Source of the DNA: Fomitopsis serialis
Lineage: Eukaryota > Basidiomycota > Agaricomycetes > Polyporales > Fomitopsidaceae
Assembly (NCBI RefSeq): GCF_022376445.1
Contig: NW_025954966.1
Location: forward strand, 62,001-126,000
DNA length: 64,000 nucleotides
Reading direction: 5' to 3'
The notes below the pieces were generated by a model. It worked only from the letters and a program-made list of their open reading frames with translations. It did not search any database and was not told where the DNA came from. Position numbers and translations under genes: made by a program. This document shows, piece after piece, positions 1 to 12,186 of the stretch (position 1 is its first letter; the number at the start of each line of letters is the position of its first letter).

Positions 1-934
1 CGAGACATCAAGCCCGAGAACGTACTGCTCGATGCGCACACGAACATCGTACGTATCACCGACTTCAACGCTGCGTTCCTGCACCCGGGGGACGCGCCGC
101 TGGAGACGGGCGCGGTCTACACCCGAGAATACGCTGGCAGCAAACCCTACCTGGCGCCCGAGATCGTCCGCCGGCAGTGGTACGGCAAGATGGTGGACTG
201 GTGGTCGCTTGGCTGCATGATGTTCGACTTGGTTTCGGGCGAGGTGAGACAGCTACGCGCCAGCGCCAACTTCCATGTAGCGTGCTGAATTTGCTCTACG
301 AATAGCTTCTCTTCGGCGACGAGGCGCAGCGGGCGAAGTACGCAAAGTGGGACGCCAAGAAGGAGGGCACGTCTTACTTGCGATGGGCTGCGGACCTCAC
401 GCGCGATGAGGAGGGCGTCCTCTTGGGGGTGAGTTCCGTCCGCACTCTGAGCGAATTTGACGAGTGTCAGTAGTTTGACTGACGTGCGCGTTCTCTCAGC
501 TGTTACACCTTGCGCCGAACTCTCGGTTCCAGCTGGCGCAGCTGCAGCGCCATCGGTACTTTGTCGATGAGAGAGGGTTCGTCCTCCCTACCACCGCGCT
601 TCCGTATGTACTAAAGGGCTATTTTCGTAGATCCAATGTGTTCCATGTGCTCGGAGAGCAAATGCATGCTTCGCCAGGAAGTAGGTCGCTTCTTATCGAT
701 GGTCATCGTAGCTTCGCTCAACGCCGATTTCTCAATTACAGCAGCCGCGCTAAGTCTGGAGAAGGCGCCCGAGATCGGTACCGCGTTGAAAGAGCCCGTT
801 TCCTGCGCAGCATCGCTGTATCCTTGTCGGACAGACGAAGGAGGACCGTACGAATTCCGGGACTTTGCTTGGGCCCATCCTCGGGGGCCCTGGGGCTCTT
901 CATGACGCGCAGGCCCGCGTGGTTTGCGCGCTAA
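1..934 (+). CDS. Ser/Thr protein kinase, 5'-truncated by the window edge
   Basis: Three exons, 1-243, 306-428 and 500-934, join in phase 0 with gtgaga and gtgagt donors. The fragment starts inside the catalytic loop (R-D-I-K-P-E-N) and continues through the activation segment with D-F-N in place of D-F-G (ITDFNAAF), then Y-L-A-P-E and the DWWSLG helix. A short C-lobe and an LLHLAPNSRFQL segment end the domain. DFN with this layout is typical of AGC-like kinases of the STK32/YANK type, common in basidiomycetes. The N-lobe and ATP site lie upstream of the window. The last roughly 110 codons after the kinase fold (about 600-934) match nothing I recognise, so an additional intron or an earlier stop is possible. 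The kinase call is firm; the 3' end is uncertain. Confidence 0.75.
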
Positions 935-2883
935 CTTATCCATTAAGCGGACGTTCCGCACCACGCTCCTTCATTCTTCTTTCCGTCTCCCTGCATGTCG
1001 AGCGCTATTTTTATTGTTCTTATTCGCTACGAAGTCTTATGAAGGCACTATAATAGTGCGATTTGATGACGATAAGCTTCGATAATTCATTTCCCTGGGG
1101 TACTGTTCCTTGTTAGTCGCCCATTTCGGGACACCGTCATTCGAGGATGGGCTCGCAGGATGACACCTTATGCGGGGATGCCTGATCCGCAACTTCCAAA
1201 TTTCGGCCTAGATGTCCCGACTCATGTCTCTCTCCTCCGCCCCTCTGGAGGGAGAGTGTTTATTGCACTGATAAGTTGTAGACGTAAGTAGACCTATGGA
1301 ACACTGATCATTTAGGTGATGGGTGACAAGTACTGTATGGTGTTAGTACCGATTCTGTCCACATTCGTAAAACTGTACGTGCTTGATTGTAAAAGCACAG
1401 GCAGGATAGACATCGTTCAATCCCAAGTGCAGTAAGTGTATTCTCTCTGTCACAGATGACCACAAACTAGCTCAACGTTGATGATTATGTAGGTACCGGC
1501 GGGATAGGGCTCAGCACGTGGTCCGATGTGGCCTTGTTCGGCGACAATGGCTGGCATGTCCGGACAAAACTCACCTCGAAAACCAATCAAAAACGCCCGA
1601 TTTCGTCCGGATTCGATTTCACCCAAACGATCACTGATCAGGGGCCCTGGACTTCTGTGATCTTGAGATGGCTTCCCTGGCAGGACGTTCCGGTACGATG
1701 GGATCTCTTTGTGGTGTACCGGATTTGGAGCAAACTTCGAGGGCGCCGACGACGACGGATCTGCACTGAAGAATGAAGAGTCTCCGCCGGTTGAGACTCA
1801 GCACAGGGTCTTCATGAGACAGGTATTCGATCACCGCCTATCATTTCCTCGGTGCGGTATTTCGGAGCAGGAAATAGGTAGAAGTGTGCGTCGGGGATTT
1901 GTCGGAGGCCTGTATGTAATGAGATTTACTGTGAATGTGGGATGCTCTGTTGACAACGCCAGGCACATATATCTAGCTCATGCGACAGCTACGGTTGCTC
2001 TGCGGTTGCTAGCCGTAGTCAACATACAGAGATAAGTGGCGGCGCACGGCGACCGCCGGGCGTCTTCATATTGAATAGCCGACATTACGTCGGGCGTGTG
2101 CGATTGGCCAGAGGTTTGTCTTCTGACAGAGAGATGTTGTGAAAATCGACAGATCTAGCAAGTCTTCTGTGCATGTGGCGCGTGTGGCGCGTGAATGAGG
2201 CTACTGAACGCGACGCGGAGGCACATCCTGCTGCCTGGTCTCCAGCGCGTCTGGGCAGGTTATCTCCGTGAAGCGCAGTGTGGCGATCGGAATTGGGTCG
2301 GGAAGCCCGAGGAGGGAGGTTTGTTGCGTGGTAACAGCTGAACTGAGCCTGTGGTTGGCCGCGGCCTATTAGGCGGTTATGTACCTCGTGCCCCGCAACG
2401 GGCCACGACCACGCAACGCGCGACGACCATCACAGACACGTGCGGGCAGAGGGAAGTGCGACGACGCTGGGACGCGGTTGGAGACGCTGCGAGGACCGTG
2501 CGGGCTCGCTCCGACTGGCAGCAGAGGCTCGCGGTGCCGCGAGGGGCGAGGGACGAGGAAGAAGCCGCGATCGCTGAGAAGCTGGGCAGGGTCGGTGGAG
2601 GAGGTAAATGGAGGCTTAGATCCGTGCACGGCCCTAAGCGGGATGAGATTGCCGATGTGGCGGGCGTCGCGCGCGGAACCACTTGCGTCGCGTCTTCCTC
2701 TCCCCTTCCCCAATCGATATCCCCGGGCCAGACTGTTCATCTAGTCATGCAATCTTAAAACTGTAAACATATTCGCAGTAACGCCCCCTTTTCGCCCGCC
2801 CGACGCGCTCCCCCCGACGGCTGTCATTTTCTTCTTTCCTTTTCTTTTCACGGTCCTTCACGTTCCCCCACGCCCGCTTCGCG
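935..2883. other. Gene-poor interval upstream of the 2884 gene
   Basis: About 1.9 kb without a convincing gene. The open frames here are short, overlap on both strands and show no recognisable motif. A GC-rich patch at 2345-2745 is open in several frames at once, as expected from base composition. The last 70 bp before the ATG at 2884 are pyrimidine-rich (runs of ttttctt and ttttcac), which fits a fungal core promoter or 5' leader. Confidence 0.5.
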
Positions 2884-5800
2884 ATGGCCGCGCCTGGCAG
2901 GTCGTCGACGAACCGCCTGCGCTCCAAAACCTCCGACATCTCTGACTATCTCCGCGGCACGCGCAATGAACCCCGGCAGCCAGAATCCAAGCCCACACCG
3001 CACGACGAGACACCGTCCAGGGGGATGCACATGATCTCGTTTTTCGGGCGCAGACGCAAGTCCAGCGCTGTGTCAACGGACAGTAGAACGCAGCGGGAAG
3101 GCGACGTTCCACCAGTGCCCCAGATCAGTGCAGTCGTCCAGTCAACCAGGTTAGTCGTGTTGTTATTTCAGAGCCATGTGGGTGCGCTTTGGGAGAGTGT
3201 CTATGGTGATAGTCTCTAGGTGGGGGATCCATACGGACCAGGAGTAGCTAGCCTGGTTCGCGCATTGGGTCCAGGCGTAGACATTGGCCACCAACGACCG
3301 GCGAGCTCTATTCCTGTGGAACGCCGTGGCTTTGTTCGCCTTCGTTGGGCCTCACCGATCACTATATGCGAGACCCATCTGCGTCTGCGTCTGTGTCTGG
3401 GTGTGTTCGAGAACGCTCGTGGTGGGGACTGAGCGGGTCGTGCTGGGTGCGTGCTGTCATGCGCACTTGTACTGCCTGCGGTGCGCGAGAGCCAGGTGCT
3501 TGGCGGGGGAGTCGGCATCCCAAGTGCGCTGTAGCCAGTCACCCCCGAGCACAGCAGTGTCGCACCCTCGCCAGATGCAGTGCCCTCGACACAACCAGGC
3601 TACGCGGCTCGTTTCGCCGCCTGGTCGCGATGCTATGCAACGTGGCAAAGCCGTTCAAGTCTCTAACGTCCTTCCAGCTATCTGCATGACGATTGACATA
3701 CCCTGGGTGTTATACATGCAGACGGACTCACAGAAGGACGCTTCGCTTGTGAGCAAGCGCCAGCCTCTGTCGCGGTCCTGTCATTGGCCGCGCAACATCG
3801 CGAACTGGGGGCGATTGGAGTTGGACTGGAGCCCCGGCCATATGCATAACAGTCGAGGGGTGTCTAACGTCATGCGAATAGCTGTCATGCAGCATCCTAC
3901 TCTGACAGAAGCGATCCGGAAGGAGTCTGTATCGTGATGGATATATGGACATGTTCGGTTTCCAGCGTGCAGCAGTAGTCGATGTATGCGCGTTTTTTGC
4001 ATTCGCCCTGTGTGCATATAGTCACATCTGAGGAAGAAGAGTGCTCTTTTCGACGACATCGAGATGCGACACGATAGCACGGTCTGTCTACGCGTCGCGG
4101 AGCGTACCCATGACGATTGTGCGACTCTGTTTCATCTCCTGCTCTTGCCTCGTGCATAGCGCATGTGCGAAATATTTGCAAAGGGCTCGACCGTCGTGAC
4201 CTGATCGCTAACGTCATTTCCTAGTAGCAGACCTTCATCCTCAAAATCGTCTGCCTCGTCTCCGACAACGCGCTCCCGCGTTCCGTCGCCGCTTTCTCCT
4301 GGCAACGTCTCACCACATTCGTTCGGCCCTCTGTCCCAACTCATTCACTCCAGGTCCATCAAACGTCTCAGCGGAACCAATGCAGAGCAGAAGCCCAAGG
4401 CGGGCACGTCGCTCCCAGTGCCTGCCGTGCAACGCCTTCAGTCGCAGAAGTCGACCTCCTTCGAGTTTACGCGGCGGGAGAGCAACGAGAGCCAGAGCAC
4501 GCCCCCTAGTCGTCCCGCAAACGTCGCGGCTCGCAAAGCGTCGTCCAACCCACGCAGCAGCCACCTGACCATCACCGTGTCTGCACCACCCGAGGCCGAC
4601 GACAGGCAGGATGATATCACGCCCCGCGCGTCCCGTTCCCCGCAGTCCGGCCCTTCGCCGCCGCCACCGCCGCCAAAAAACCCTGTAAGATCGCAGAGAC
4701 GCAGAGCCCAGGAAGCACATAACTCAGACAGCTCCGCACCGCCTTCCCCGCTCACGCCTGTGCAGTTCCCCGCACCGTCAGTACCCCGAACGAGCACTAG
4801 CACGAGCAGCGTCTCTTCAGGCACGGGCGGAAACCGGACGTTCTCGAGACTCAGATCGAAGTTGTCGCGCGAGCGGCTCACCCAGAAGCGCGCGAGCGGC
4901 GTGCCAGTCGCAGCCAGTCGCGCCGCCGCGGCGGACGCTGTGTCCGACAACGACGGAGTCGAAAGCGCACCGGAGCCGAGTACGCGCGCGGCCCTGCCCT
5001 ACCGTCCCGCTTCCGCCGCTTCCCTCGCTCGCGCCGTGTCCACCGCAGGCAAGCCATCAGCAGCAGCAGCCCGCGGGGGTTCGACTTCCCCTCTTCGGCG
5101 CACCCGTCTTCCGTCAGCCACCTCTTCCATCGCATCGAGCGGCAAGACCCCGCCGCCCGCTCTCACGGGCCTCCGCAAGGTGCGCGGCGGCCCACCCACG
5201 GACCCGCTGCCCGCGCCCCCGTCCTCTGAGTCCGCGTCCGCGTCGTCGAACTCGACCAAACGGAACACAGACGAGTCCCACAGCGACTCGGGTGGGTCTA
5301 TGAGCACGATGCCCAGCATCCCGAGCGTGGCGTCCACACGCATGAGCGTCGGGCAGGTGCACCAGCTCCTGTTCCGCCATCGCACGGGGACCGCCACGTC
5401 CCTCGCGTCTACGAGCACCGGAAGCGGGACGCTCGCGAGCTCGGGGAGCAGCCCGCGCGCCGGCGGGGAACGCGAGAGCAGCAGCCCGCCGTCGCTGCTC
5501 CGCGAGCAGATCCTCGCCGAGAGCGGGCCCGTGCAGGCGGCGCGAGCGCGTCTGTCGGCCGGGACGGATGAGTCCTATGTCGGCGCGCACCTCACCACCG
5601 TCGAGCAGCTGCGCGAGGCGCTGCAGGCGCAGAGCGCGAAGTACCAGCGGCTCACCGCGTACCTGCTCACACTCTCGGAGCGGCACGCTGTCGAGAAGAG
5701 CGAGCTGATGCGACGGATCGAGACGCTCGAGAAGGAGGCGCGGAAGCGCGAGCAGGAGATCACCGGTCTGCGGTGGCTCGTCATGAACGCGGGCTCGAGC

Positions 5801-6733
5801 GCGTCGGCTGCTGCCGCTAAGAACGCGAATGGGGACGCGAATGGAAACGGGAACGGAAACGCGAATGGCGCGGCGGCGAAGGAGGGCCAAAACCCTGTGA
5901 AGCCGAGCCCTGCGGCGCGACTGCGTGATCGGATGCGCACTAGCTCAGGGTCGAGCTCAGGCAGCCATAAGGGCACACGGAAGGTCGCCTCGCCGGAGCG
6001 CGCCCTGTCCGCGGACTCGCATGGGGACCAAGAGAGCATAGAGGAGGGCCTCTACGAGATGCAGCAGTCGGTGTCGGACCTGATCGCACCCATGCAGCCG
6101 AGCCCAGCGATGTCGGACGCGGTCACGAATCCGGCGCCAGCGAGTGTTGGCGGCAGGATGAGCGTGAGGCGGTCAAATTCGCGAAGTCTATCTGAGGCGG
6201 CGAATACTGCCAAGGCCGCGTCGTCCGCATCGGCCGCATCGTCCGCGTCGCAGCGAAGAGTGAGGCAGACGAGCTCGCCCACACTGCCTGGTGATGCGAT
6301 GGGGCTGGGAATCAGTGCTACCGACTTACCTAGCATCCCGTCCCTCCCAAGTTCTGAGCATGGCCACGGCGTCTCCCCGGCATCCTCCTCGGAGTCCGCC
6401 GCCTCAATCCCGTCCTTGACAGCCACGAATACGGCGTCTTCAGGCCTGTCTGGCATCCCTGAGACACCGACGACGCCGGGTAGAGCATCGATGGACATCA
6501 CTGATGCGCTGAAGGATAAGGATCCGAGGCGTCGCTCGAAGAGAGAAAGCGTCGTCGTTGGCCCACCGCGCCCGGCTCGCCGTCACGCCCCTGCATCATC
6601 GGTGTCTTCGCTTTCGTCGGGATCACCCCCCACCGCGTATGCTGGGAACCTCAAGATGAGTACATCGCCTTCTATAGGCCAAGTGTTGGACCGGGCCAAA
6701 CCGAGCGACACGGAGAAGCAGCGGTCCAGATAG
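2884..6733 (+). CDS. Large Ser/Pro-rich disordered protein with a coiled coil
   Basis: Two exons, 2884-3149 and 4225-6733, join in frame (donor gttagt, acceptor ctag) to give 924 residues. The 1075-nt intron is very long for this genome. The protein is mostly low-complexity Ser/Pro/Ala/Arg with poly-proline near 4660. One ordered island near nt 5580-5800 is a coiled coil with heptad-like Leu spacing, beginning TTVEQLREALQAQSA and ending before an Asn/Gly-rich repeat (about 5820-5880). The N-terminus carries a basic FFGRRRK patch. I do not recognise a named family; cytoskeletal or polarity scaffolds of fungi often look like this, but that is only an analogy. Exon 1 was chosen because the phases match and the composition continues smoothly across the splice. 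Stop TAG at 6731. Confidence 0.65.
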
Positions 6734-7249
6734 TCAGGCTCGCCCTCCGGGTCGCACCCACCGTACGTGTATCAAAGATTCATTACAACTTGAAGCCGTG
6801 ACAAGAGTTCATGGTATACGCCACTCGCCCCCACGTTCGTTCTACGTCGTATACATACTTCCGTATAATGTCGCCTATAGTCCCTTGCTTTGTGGTATAT
6901 GTATCCTCGCTCTGGTTGGCACATCAGACGCTCCTAGTACCATACCCAACCTCGCGTACACTACAATTCGTTCATATCGTGCATATGTCGCTGTCACCGC
7001 ATTCTAGCATATACTCTCGCCGTCATGGATTGCACATCATTAGCATTATCAGCATTAGCCTCTGTCATTTTTGGACCATTGTTATTACATTTAGAGCACG
7101 GAGCTTGTACCATGTCTCATCATCTTCCGACTCCCGTGCACTGTGAATACAAACGTATTTCTACTCTCACCTCACTTTCCGTGTCGACCGCGTGGTGGCT
7201 TTGGATTGGAAGCGATACATCCCTGCGAGGTACGTATGCAACCGCAATT
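6734..7249. other. Intergenic, AT-richer 3' region
   Basis: About 500 bp between the end of the 2884 gene and the start of the duplicated block. Only short unsupported frames are present; probably 3' UTR and spacer. Confidence 0.4.
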
Positions 7250-7419
7250 GCCCTCGCGCCGAGCACATGCTTCCCGCGGGCTTTCATTATACTCTGCGGT
7301 GGTCATGTCAAATCCAATACTTGATCCATACGTTGTCGGGTGCGATTTCTACATGGAACGCGGTAGGAGGTACTGTGGCTACAATTTGTGCATACAAATG
7401 CGTTACTTCGTTGGCTTCA

Positions 7420-8348
7420 TCACGGCGCAGTCATACCGCTCATGACCTCGTACAGTCCTTCCATCGGTCGTTTGCCGAGCCGTTCACTCCAAAATCGCAT
7501 AATCGGCTCCCATTCCTCCTTGGACGCGGGCATACCGTCCCGCGAGCCCTTCTTCACCTCAAGAAAGTGACTGAACCCCTTCTTGAACGCCGAGACGTCC
7601 CCCGCCTTCAGCGCGCTCTCCGCGGGCGGCGGGCGGTGGAACAATAGCACGGGCGTCGGGCAGAGCGTCGACAATGTCGGGTACGACAGCAGCGGCCCAC
7701 TCACGCTCACGACCGTCCCAAGTGGGCGCACCGCGTATTCTGCGTCTCCGCGCTGCTTCTCTAGCTCTGCCCGCCACCACCGGAGCACAAACTCGGCAGC
7801 GACGCTCCCGCCCTGGGCGAACCCGAAGAAGTGGATCCGCGCGGGCGGCCAGGCGCAATCTCGGGTGAGGTGCGCGAAGACGCGGTCGATGAGTGCGAGT
7901 GCGGGCGTGGGGTTCGGCCGCTCGAGGAGCTCGCCGAGCGGGTCGAAGGACGCGTACCATTGGAAGGCCTGCTCGTACAGGAAGGGAACCCTAGACGGGG
8001 CTAGCCGTTACGAGAGACTACAACAGCGTGTACGAGAGAGGGAGGACTCACTGTTCGGGCGCGCGCAGCGCGAGCGTGGCTGTCTGCGGGAGCTTCAGCT
8101 GGCGGCCCAGCTTGCCAAACGGCGCATGCGTGTCGCCTGCAGGTCCTGTCAATTCCAACATGCTTACGACGCTTCGCAGACTCGGGTTGCGACTCACCTA
8201 ACCCGTGTAGTATGATGAGAAGGTTCTCGTCCGTGCCATCATCGCTGGGATTGTACGTGAACGGGACGGGTATAGAGGATGCCTTGGGCGATGGCTTCGT
8301 CTTCGGACTGTGGCTGCCGGGAGCCTCTTGCACCTTAAGGTCAGACAT
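7420..8348 (-). CDS. Alpha/beta-hydrolase of the phospholipase/carboxylesterase type, nucleophile Ser replaced by Ala (copy 1)
   Basis: Three exons on the minus strand, 8348-8198, 8136-8052 and 7990-7420, give 268 residues with consistent phases. The N-terminal half has the oxyanion-side motif L-H-G-L-G-D, and an LRAPEQ strand follows. Then comes the nucleophile elbow, where the family reads G-F-S-Q-G-G; here it is G-F-A-Q-G-G (near nt 7805-7825). A fold of LYPLA/carboxylesterase type is clear, but the catalytic Ser is missing, so a pseudoenzyme or binding role is likely. The C-terminus (KKGFSHFLEVKKGSRDGMP...) lacks an obvious D...H pair with usual spacing. The gene is divergent from the FunK1 kinase at 8721. 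The second copy at 12187 shares the same Ala, so this is not a point error. Confidence 0.8.
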
Positions 8349-8720
8349 GGTGTCCTTGGCGTTCTGGCTACTGCAGGGTACTGCTCGTTATTGCCCGCCG
8401 TTCTGGGCTGTCGCGGGGATGGTGCATGATGGTTCGGGACGATCGTGAACCTTACAATTATGTGATGCGGAGCGCTCTACTCTCGTCACGGGTACCGGTG
8501 ACTTACTGAGATGATTGAGCTTCCTGCCAGATGCAGCATACATGTGCTACTCACTGTAAGTAATCAGTAGAGGCGTCAGTGACCCAGTAACAGTCCAAGG
8601 TGGCCGAGATCATGTCCCGATATAGTAGTATTTGTCCGTGCTTGTCGCTGACTGTGGCTACGCGTTACAACATGGTGTGTGGCTGGACTTTGTACTTTGT
8701 ACTTTGAGTCTTTGACAATC
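8349..8720. promoter_or_regulatory. Shared divergent promoter region of hydrolase and FunK1 kinase, copy 1
   Basis: 372 bp separate the two start codons of divergently transcribed genes, so both promoters must lie here or overlap the genes. No specific factor site was recognised. In copy 2 the equivalent interval is expanded to about 2.5 kb by repeat DNA. Confidence 0.5.
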
Positions 8721-11700
8721 ATGTCCACCTCCACGAATGCGACAGAAACGTTTACGCGCTCAAGGGTGCCAATGCTGCCGCCAGCAACTCCCAGGAATAC
8801 TCTACCGAAACCCTTCTTCTCGACGCCATCCAACAACAAGGCGTCTGCGAGCTTCGCTTCGTCTCAAGGCGCAAGCACTACGGGGTTGAGGTAGGCGCAA
8901 GTCGCGCAGCACATATGCCCGGACTGACTTGGTGAATGCCGCACTCCAGGTTGCAAGACGTGGCCCCCGGCATCGAACGTGACCTCGAAAAGCACCAGCA
9001 GTGCACCCTGAAGAGCATGCAGACGTTCTTACTCAAATCAATCTTGCCTGGCGAGCAGGACCTCGACGGAAAGCTTGCAAGATGTATGGAGGAGGCCAAG
9101 GAGATTTGTACGAGTCCCGAAATGCTCGAACGGTTGGAAGACCTGTGAGTAACGAGTAGAAGTCGTATGTATACACGTGATCTAATACATATCACAGCAA
9201 AAATAAGCTGAGCTTTGGCGATTGTGAAAGCGCAATGTACATACCGTACATCGCGCTGACGAACGAGATCCTTGCGCAATGCCGCACAGGGCTGCGGGAG
9301 TTAGGCCAACCGTCGGACCTGGACATCATATGTCTCTGCAACGATCCGAACGTAATAATCGGCAACCATGATGAACAGAACACGTATCGCAAGCCAGACC
9401 TAGTGTACATCAACTGGCGAGGCATTTTGCGGCATGGCAACCGAGCTTCAAGCTGGGAAGCCGCGCGGCAATGGGTCGAGGCCTCGTTCAGCGACTCCAC
9501 CAACCGCGTCTCACTTCAGTTGGACTGGAGCCAAGTACTCATGATGGACGAGCTGAAGAAGACCAGTTTCGACGAGAAACAGATGAAGGACATTCGACTG
9601 TATAGTCCGTCGGAGGGCAAGGTCGTCCCCTACGCGAATCCGGCCAAATTCGTCGCTGGCATGATGCTCGAGGTTCCAGCGCTGGTCTCATTGCACACCG
9701 TCTCGTCTGCTCATGGTATCGTGTGTTTTGAACTTATGGTTTTTACGAATCTGACCGTCCTTGCTCTGCAGACGCGAAGGTATCGACCGGTTCGAAGCGC
9801 AAACAAACTTCGCAGACAGCTAGTGCGAGTAGTTCGAAACGGCGGAAGACGAGTGCCACGGACAACCGAGGAGGGGGGCTGACAGAAGTCGACAACGCTG
9901 GCAAGAAGAAAGCGAAAGCGAAAGGCAAAGGGAAAGCGAAGACGAAACCGACAGCGAAAGATCCGAACCGCCCGCCCCCGATGGTGCAGATGGCCATCTA
10001 TGCCTCCGAAATGCTTTCTGTAGAGGGGCTGATCAGGGATCATGGACTGGGCATGCTGACCCAAGGTTTGTGTTCGTATGCTGCTGTCTTGTTCGGGCTG
10101 ACCACAACGCATACAGACGGTTGGACGTGGTTATGGTATTTCGACAGCGCGGGGGCGATCCAAGCGCAGGGCTTCAACATACTCGCACACACCGCAGACT
10201 TCGTGTTCATCTTGATGTTGCTCCAGCGCTTCAATCTCCCGCAGTGGGGGTTCCCGCAGGGGACGAATTCTGAGGCGAAACTCGACGTGGTTCGGGGTCT
10301 GCCCGAATCGCGAGATGAGACCCCGGGACCGGCTGGTCACACAAGATTGATGCCCGCTGCACCGGGAGCCAAGACTTTCGAAGTCGTTGGAACGGACAGG
10401 AAGGGCGTGCCCAAGACCATGGTGGTGAATCCAACGCGCGTCCTCTACAAGCCCTCGCCTGTCCTGAAAGGGCGTCGAACAATGGTGCTTGAAGCGCAGG
10501 ACCCGGACATGCCTACAACGTCTTATGTTGCGAAATGGTCCTACCCCCAGACGACACGTCACAATGAGGCCGAGACGATATGGATAGCTCGCGAAATCGT
10601 CGAGGAGGTAGACAAATCTGCGCTGGGAGCGATGACAGACGTGATTGCATTCAAGGACTTCTCGCATCTATCTACAAACACCATCCGAGGCCATCTCCGT
10701 CTAGTCAGTGACCCCACACAGTCGCTCATCGACGCTGAGCACTACGGGGAGCGCATCCTGCGGTGCATCTTCGAGGTGGAGTTCAAGCCATTGACGTATC
10801 TGTCCGACCTTGAGTTCGTGCGGGGCATAATCAATTGCATTCACTGTAAGTGTCTCTGCGTGATCTCTTCACGCGATGTGCTCAACGTCTTGATAGGCCA
10901 TATGATTCTTTGGATCGGTAACGGCAAGTACAGAGTCGAACACACCGACGTCAGCTTTTGGAACTTGGGCGTTTGCCCGTTTTCGCTATGCATCAGGCTG
11001 CGCGACTTCGACCTTGCTCGTGTGGTGGTAGCCGGCCAGCCAAGCAAACCTCAAGGTTCGGAGAGGACGGGCACCGTTCCCTTCATGGCGCTTGACCTCT
11101 TGACGGAGGCCTATTGGAATGGTCAACGCGAGCGACTCTATCGCCACGATCTAGAGGCATTCGTGTGGGTCGCGATGTACTTCGCTTGGGCTTTCGACGA
11201 CGAGGGACTTGAAGACCTGACCTCCCCGGTCCAAGTCTGGCTGACGGGCGACTACGACCAATGCAGACTAGCGAAAGGCGACTTCCTCAGGACCCGGGCG
11301 GGAGAGCTCCCAGATTGGATGACGAGCGAAGACACCCCGCTGGGATACGCCCTGTCCTTTGCCAGGATGATTTCTCAGTGGCTAGTGGGAGAGGAGGCAC
11401 AGCGCCGGAAGGCTGCAAACCCAAAGGTCGACGTTCTAGATCGATTCGCCAAGAAGAACCACCTTTCCCGAAGTCGTGGCGATGAACTTGAGGAAGCAAA
11501 GCATGACTTCGAACTCTTCTGGGCTGAAATCGAGGCCATTCACAGCGCAGTCAAGGATGTGGAGCCAACGCCCGAGCGGGTTAACTATTACATGGAGCGA
11601 GAGAAGAAGATCACGGCGATGAATACACAGCGCGAGGCGGAGGAGGCCAAATTGGACAGAGAAGCGAACGCGGAGGAAAGGGAACGGAAGAAGGCTAAGA

Positions 11701-11777
11701 GGGAGGCGGAGCAGGAGGCACGCAAGGAGCGCGACCGGAATATGCAGCTGAGGCGCAAGGTAATTTCTGCATTGTAA
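8721..11777 (+). CDS. FunK1-type fungal protein kinase, intact copy
   Basis: Six exons, 8721-8890, 8950-9144, 9198-9715, 9772-10065, 10117-10845 and 10897-11777, join without a frame break to give 928 residues. The N-terminal third has no domain I can name. It is followed by a Lys-rich linker (near nt 9890-9960). The kinase part has Y-V-A-K-W (putative ATP-site Lys, about residue 530), the catalytic loop H-T-D-V-S-F-W-N-L (about 651) and R-D-F-D-L-A (about 671). H-T-D-x-S-x-x-N and DFD are the FunK1 signatures of basidiomycetes. The last 70 residues are a highly charged helix (ERERKKAKREAEQEARK). Biological roles of FunK1 kinases are largely unknown. The ATG at 8721 was chosen because the paralogue at 15610 aligns from the same point. 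Confidence 0.88.
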
Positions 11778-12186
11778 CCATTGATCTGTACTCTCCATTA
11801 CTATCATACGACCGGACTTGGATACATACCTATGGACAGTTTCCTGCATTGAAGGTGCTACGTATACTATCTGTCGCTCGTCTCGTTCTCCACGGGCAGG
11901 CCCCCAACCACTAGTACTTGCGACAAGCACAGGCGGTTATATACATATGTACGAAATTACTCGGTTCTGATGGGTATCCAGACTCGGACAGACTCACATG
12001 CGATGTGTCCACCGAGGTGAGTGAGATCCCAGCCCACGCAAGGCTTCCCGGGTGCTTTCACTGTACTTGGCGTTGGTCATGTCAAATTCCATCCTCGATC
12101 AATACGTTGTCGGGTGAAATTACATGGTAGGAGGTACTGTGTCTACTATTCGTACATACAAATGCGTTACTTCGTTCAAGACTTCA
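11778..12186. other. Spacer between duplication copies
   Basis: Contains the 3' flank of the copy-1 kinase (similar to 24735-24945) up to about 11970, then the start of copy 2 at about 12030. The gaps between the two homologies are short, consistent with a head-to-tail tandem duplication. Confidence 0.5.

Larger units (their letters stand above)
7250..11970. repeat. Segmental duplication, copy 1 (hydrolase + FunK1 kinase)
   Basis: This block is repeated downstream. 7250-8430 matches 12030-13230 (hydrolase gene and its 3' flank), and 8590-11970 matches 15475-16531 plus 22668-24945 (kinase gene and its 3' flank). Similarity is visible in introns and flanks as well as exons, so this is duplicated DNA rather than convergent genes. 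Boundaries were set by eye and are good to a few tens of bases. Copy 1 is the compact arrangement, with the two genes back to back and 372 bp between start codons. Confidence 0.8.

Noticed and set aside
2345..2758. Genes in the GC-rich patch with frames over 120 codons on both strands
   Set aside because: Several overlapping frames are open at once with Arg/Pro-rich translation and no motif, as expected from high GC.
3284..3937. 217-codon plus-strand frame inside the long intron
   Set aside because: Composition is unlike the flanking exons, it does not phase with them and no motif is seen.
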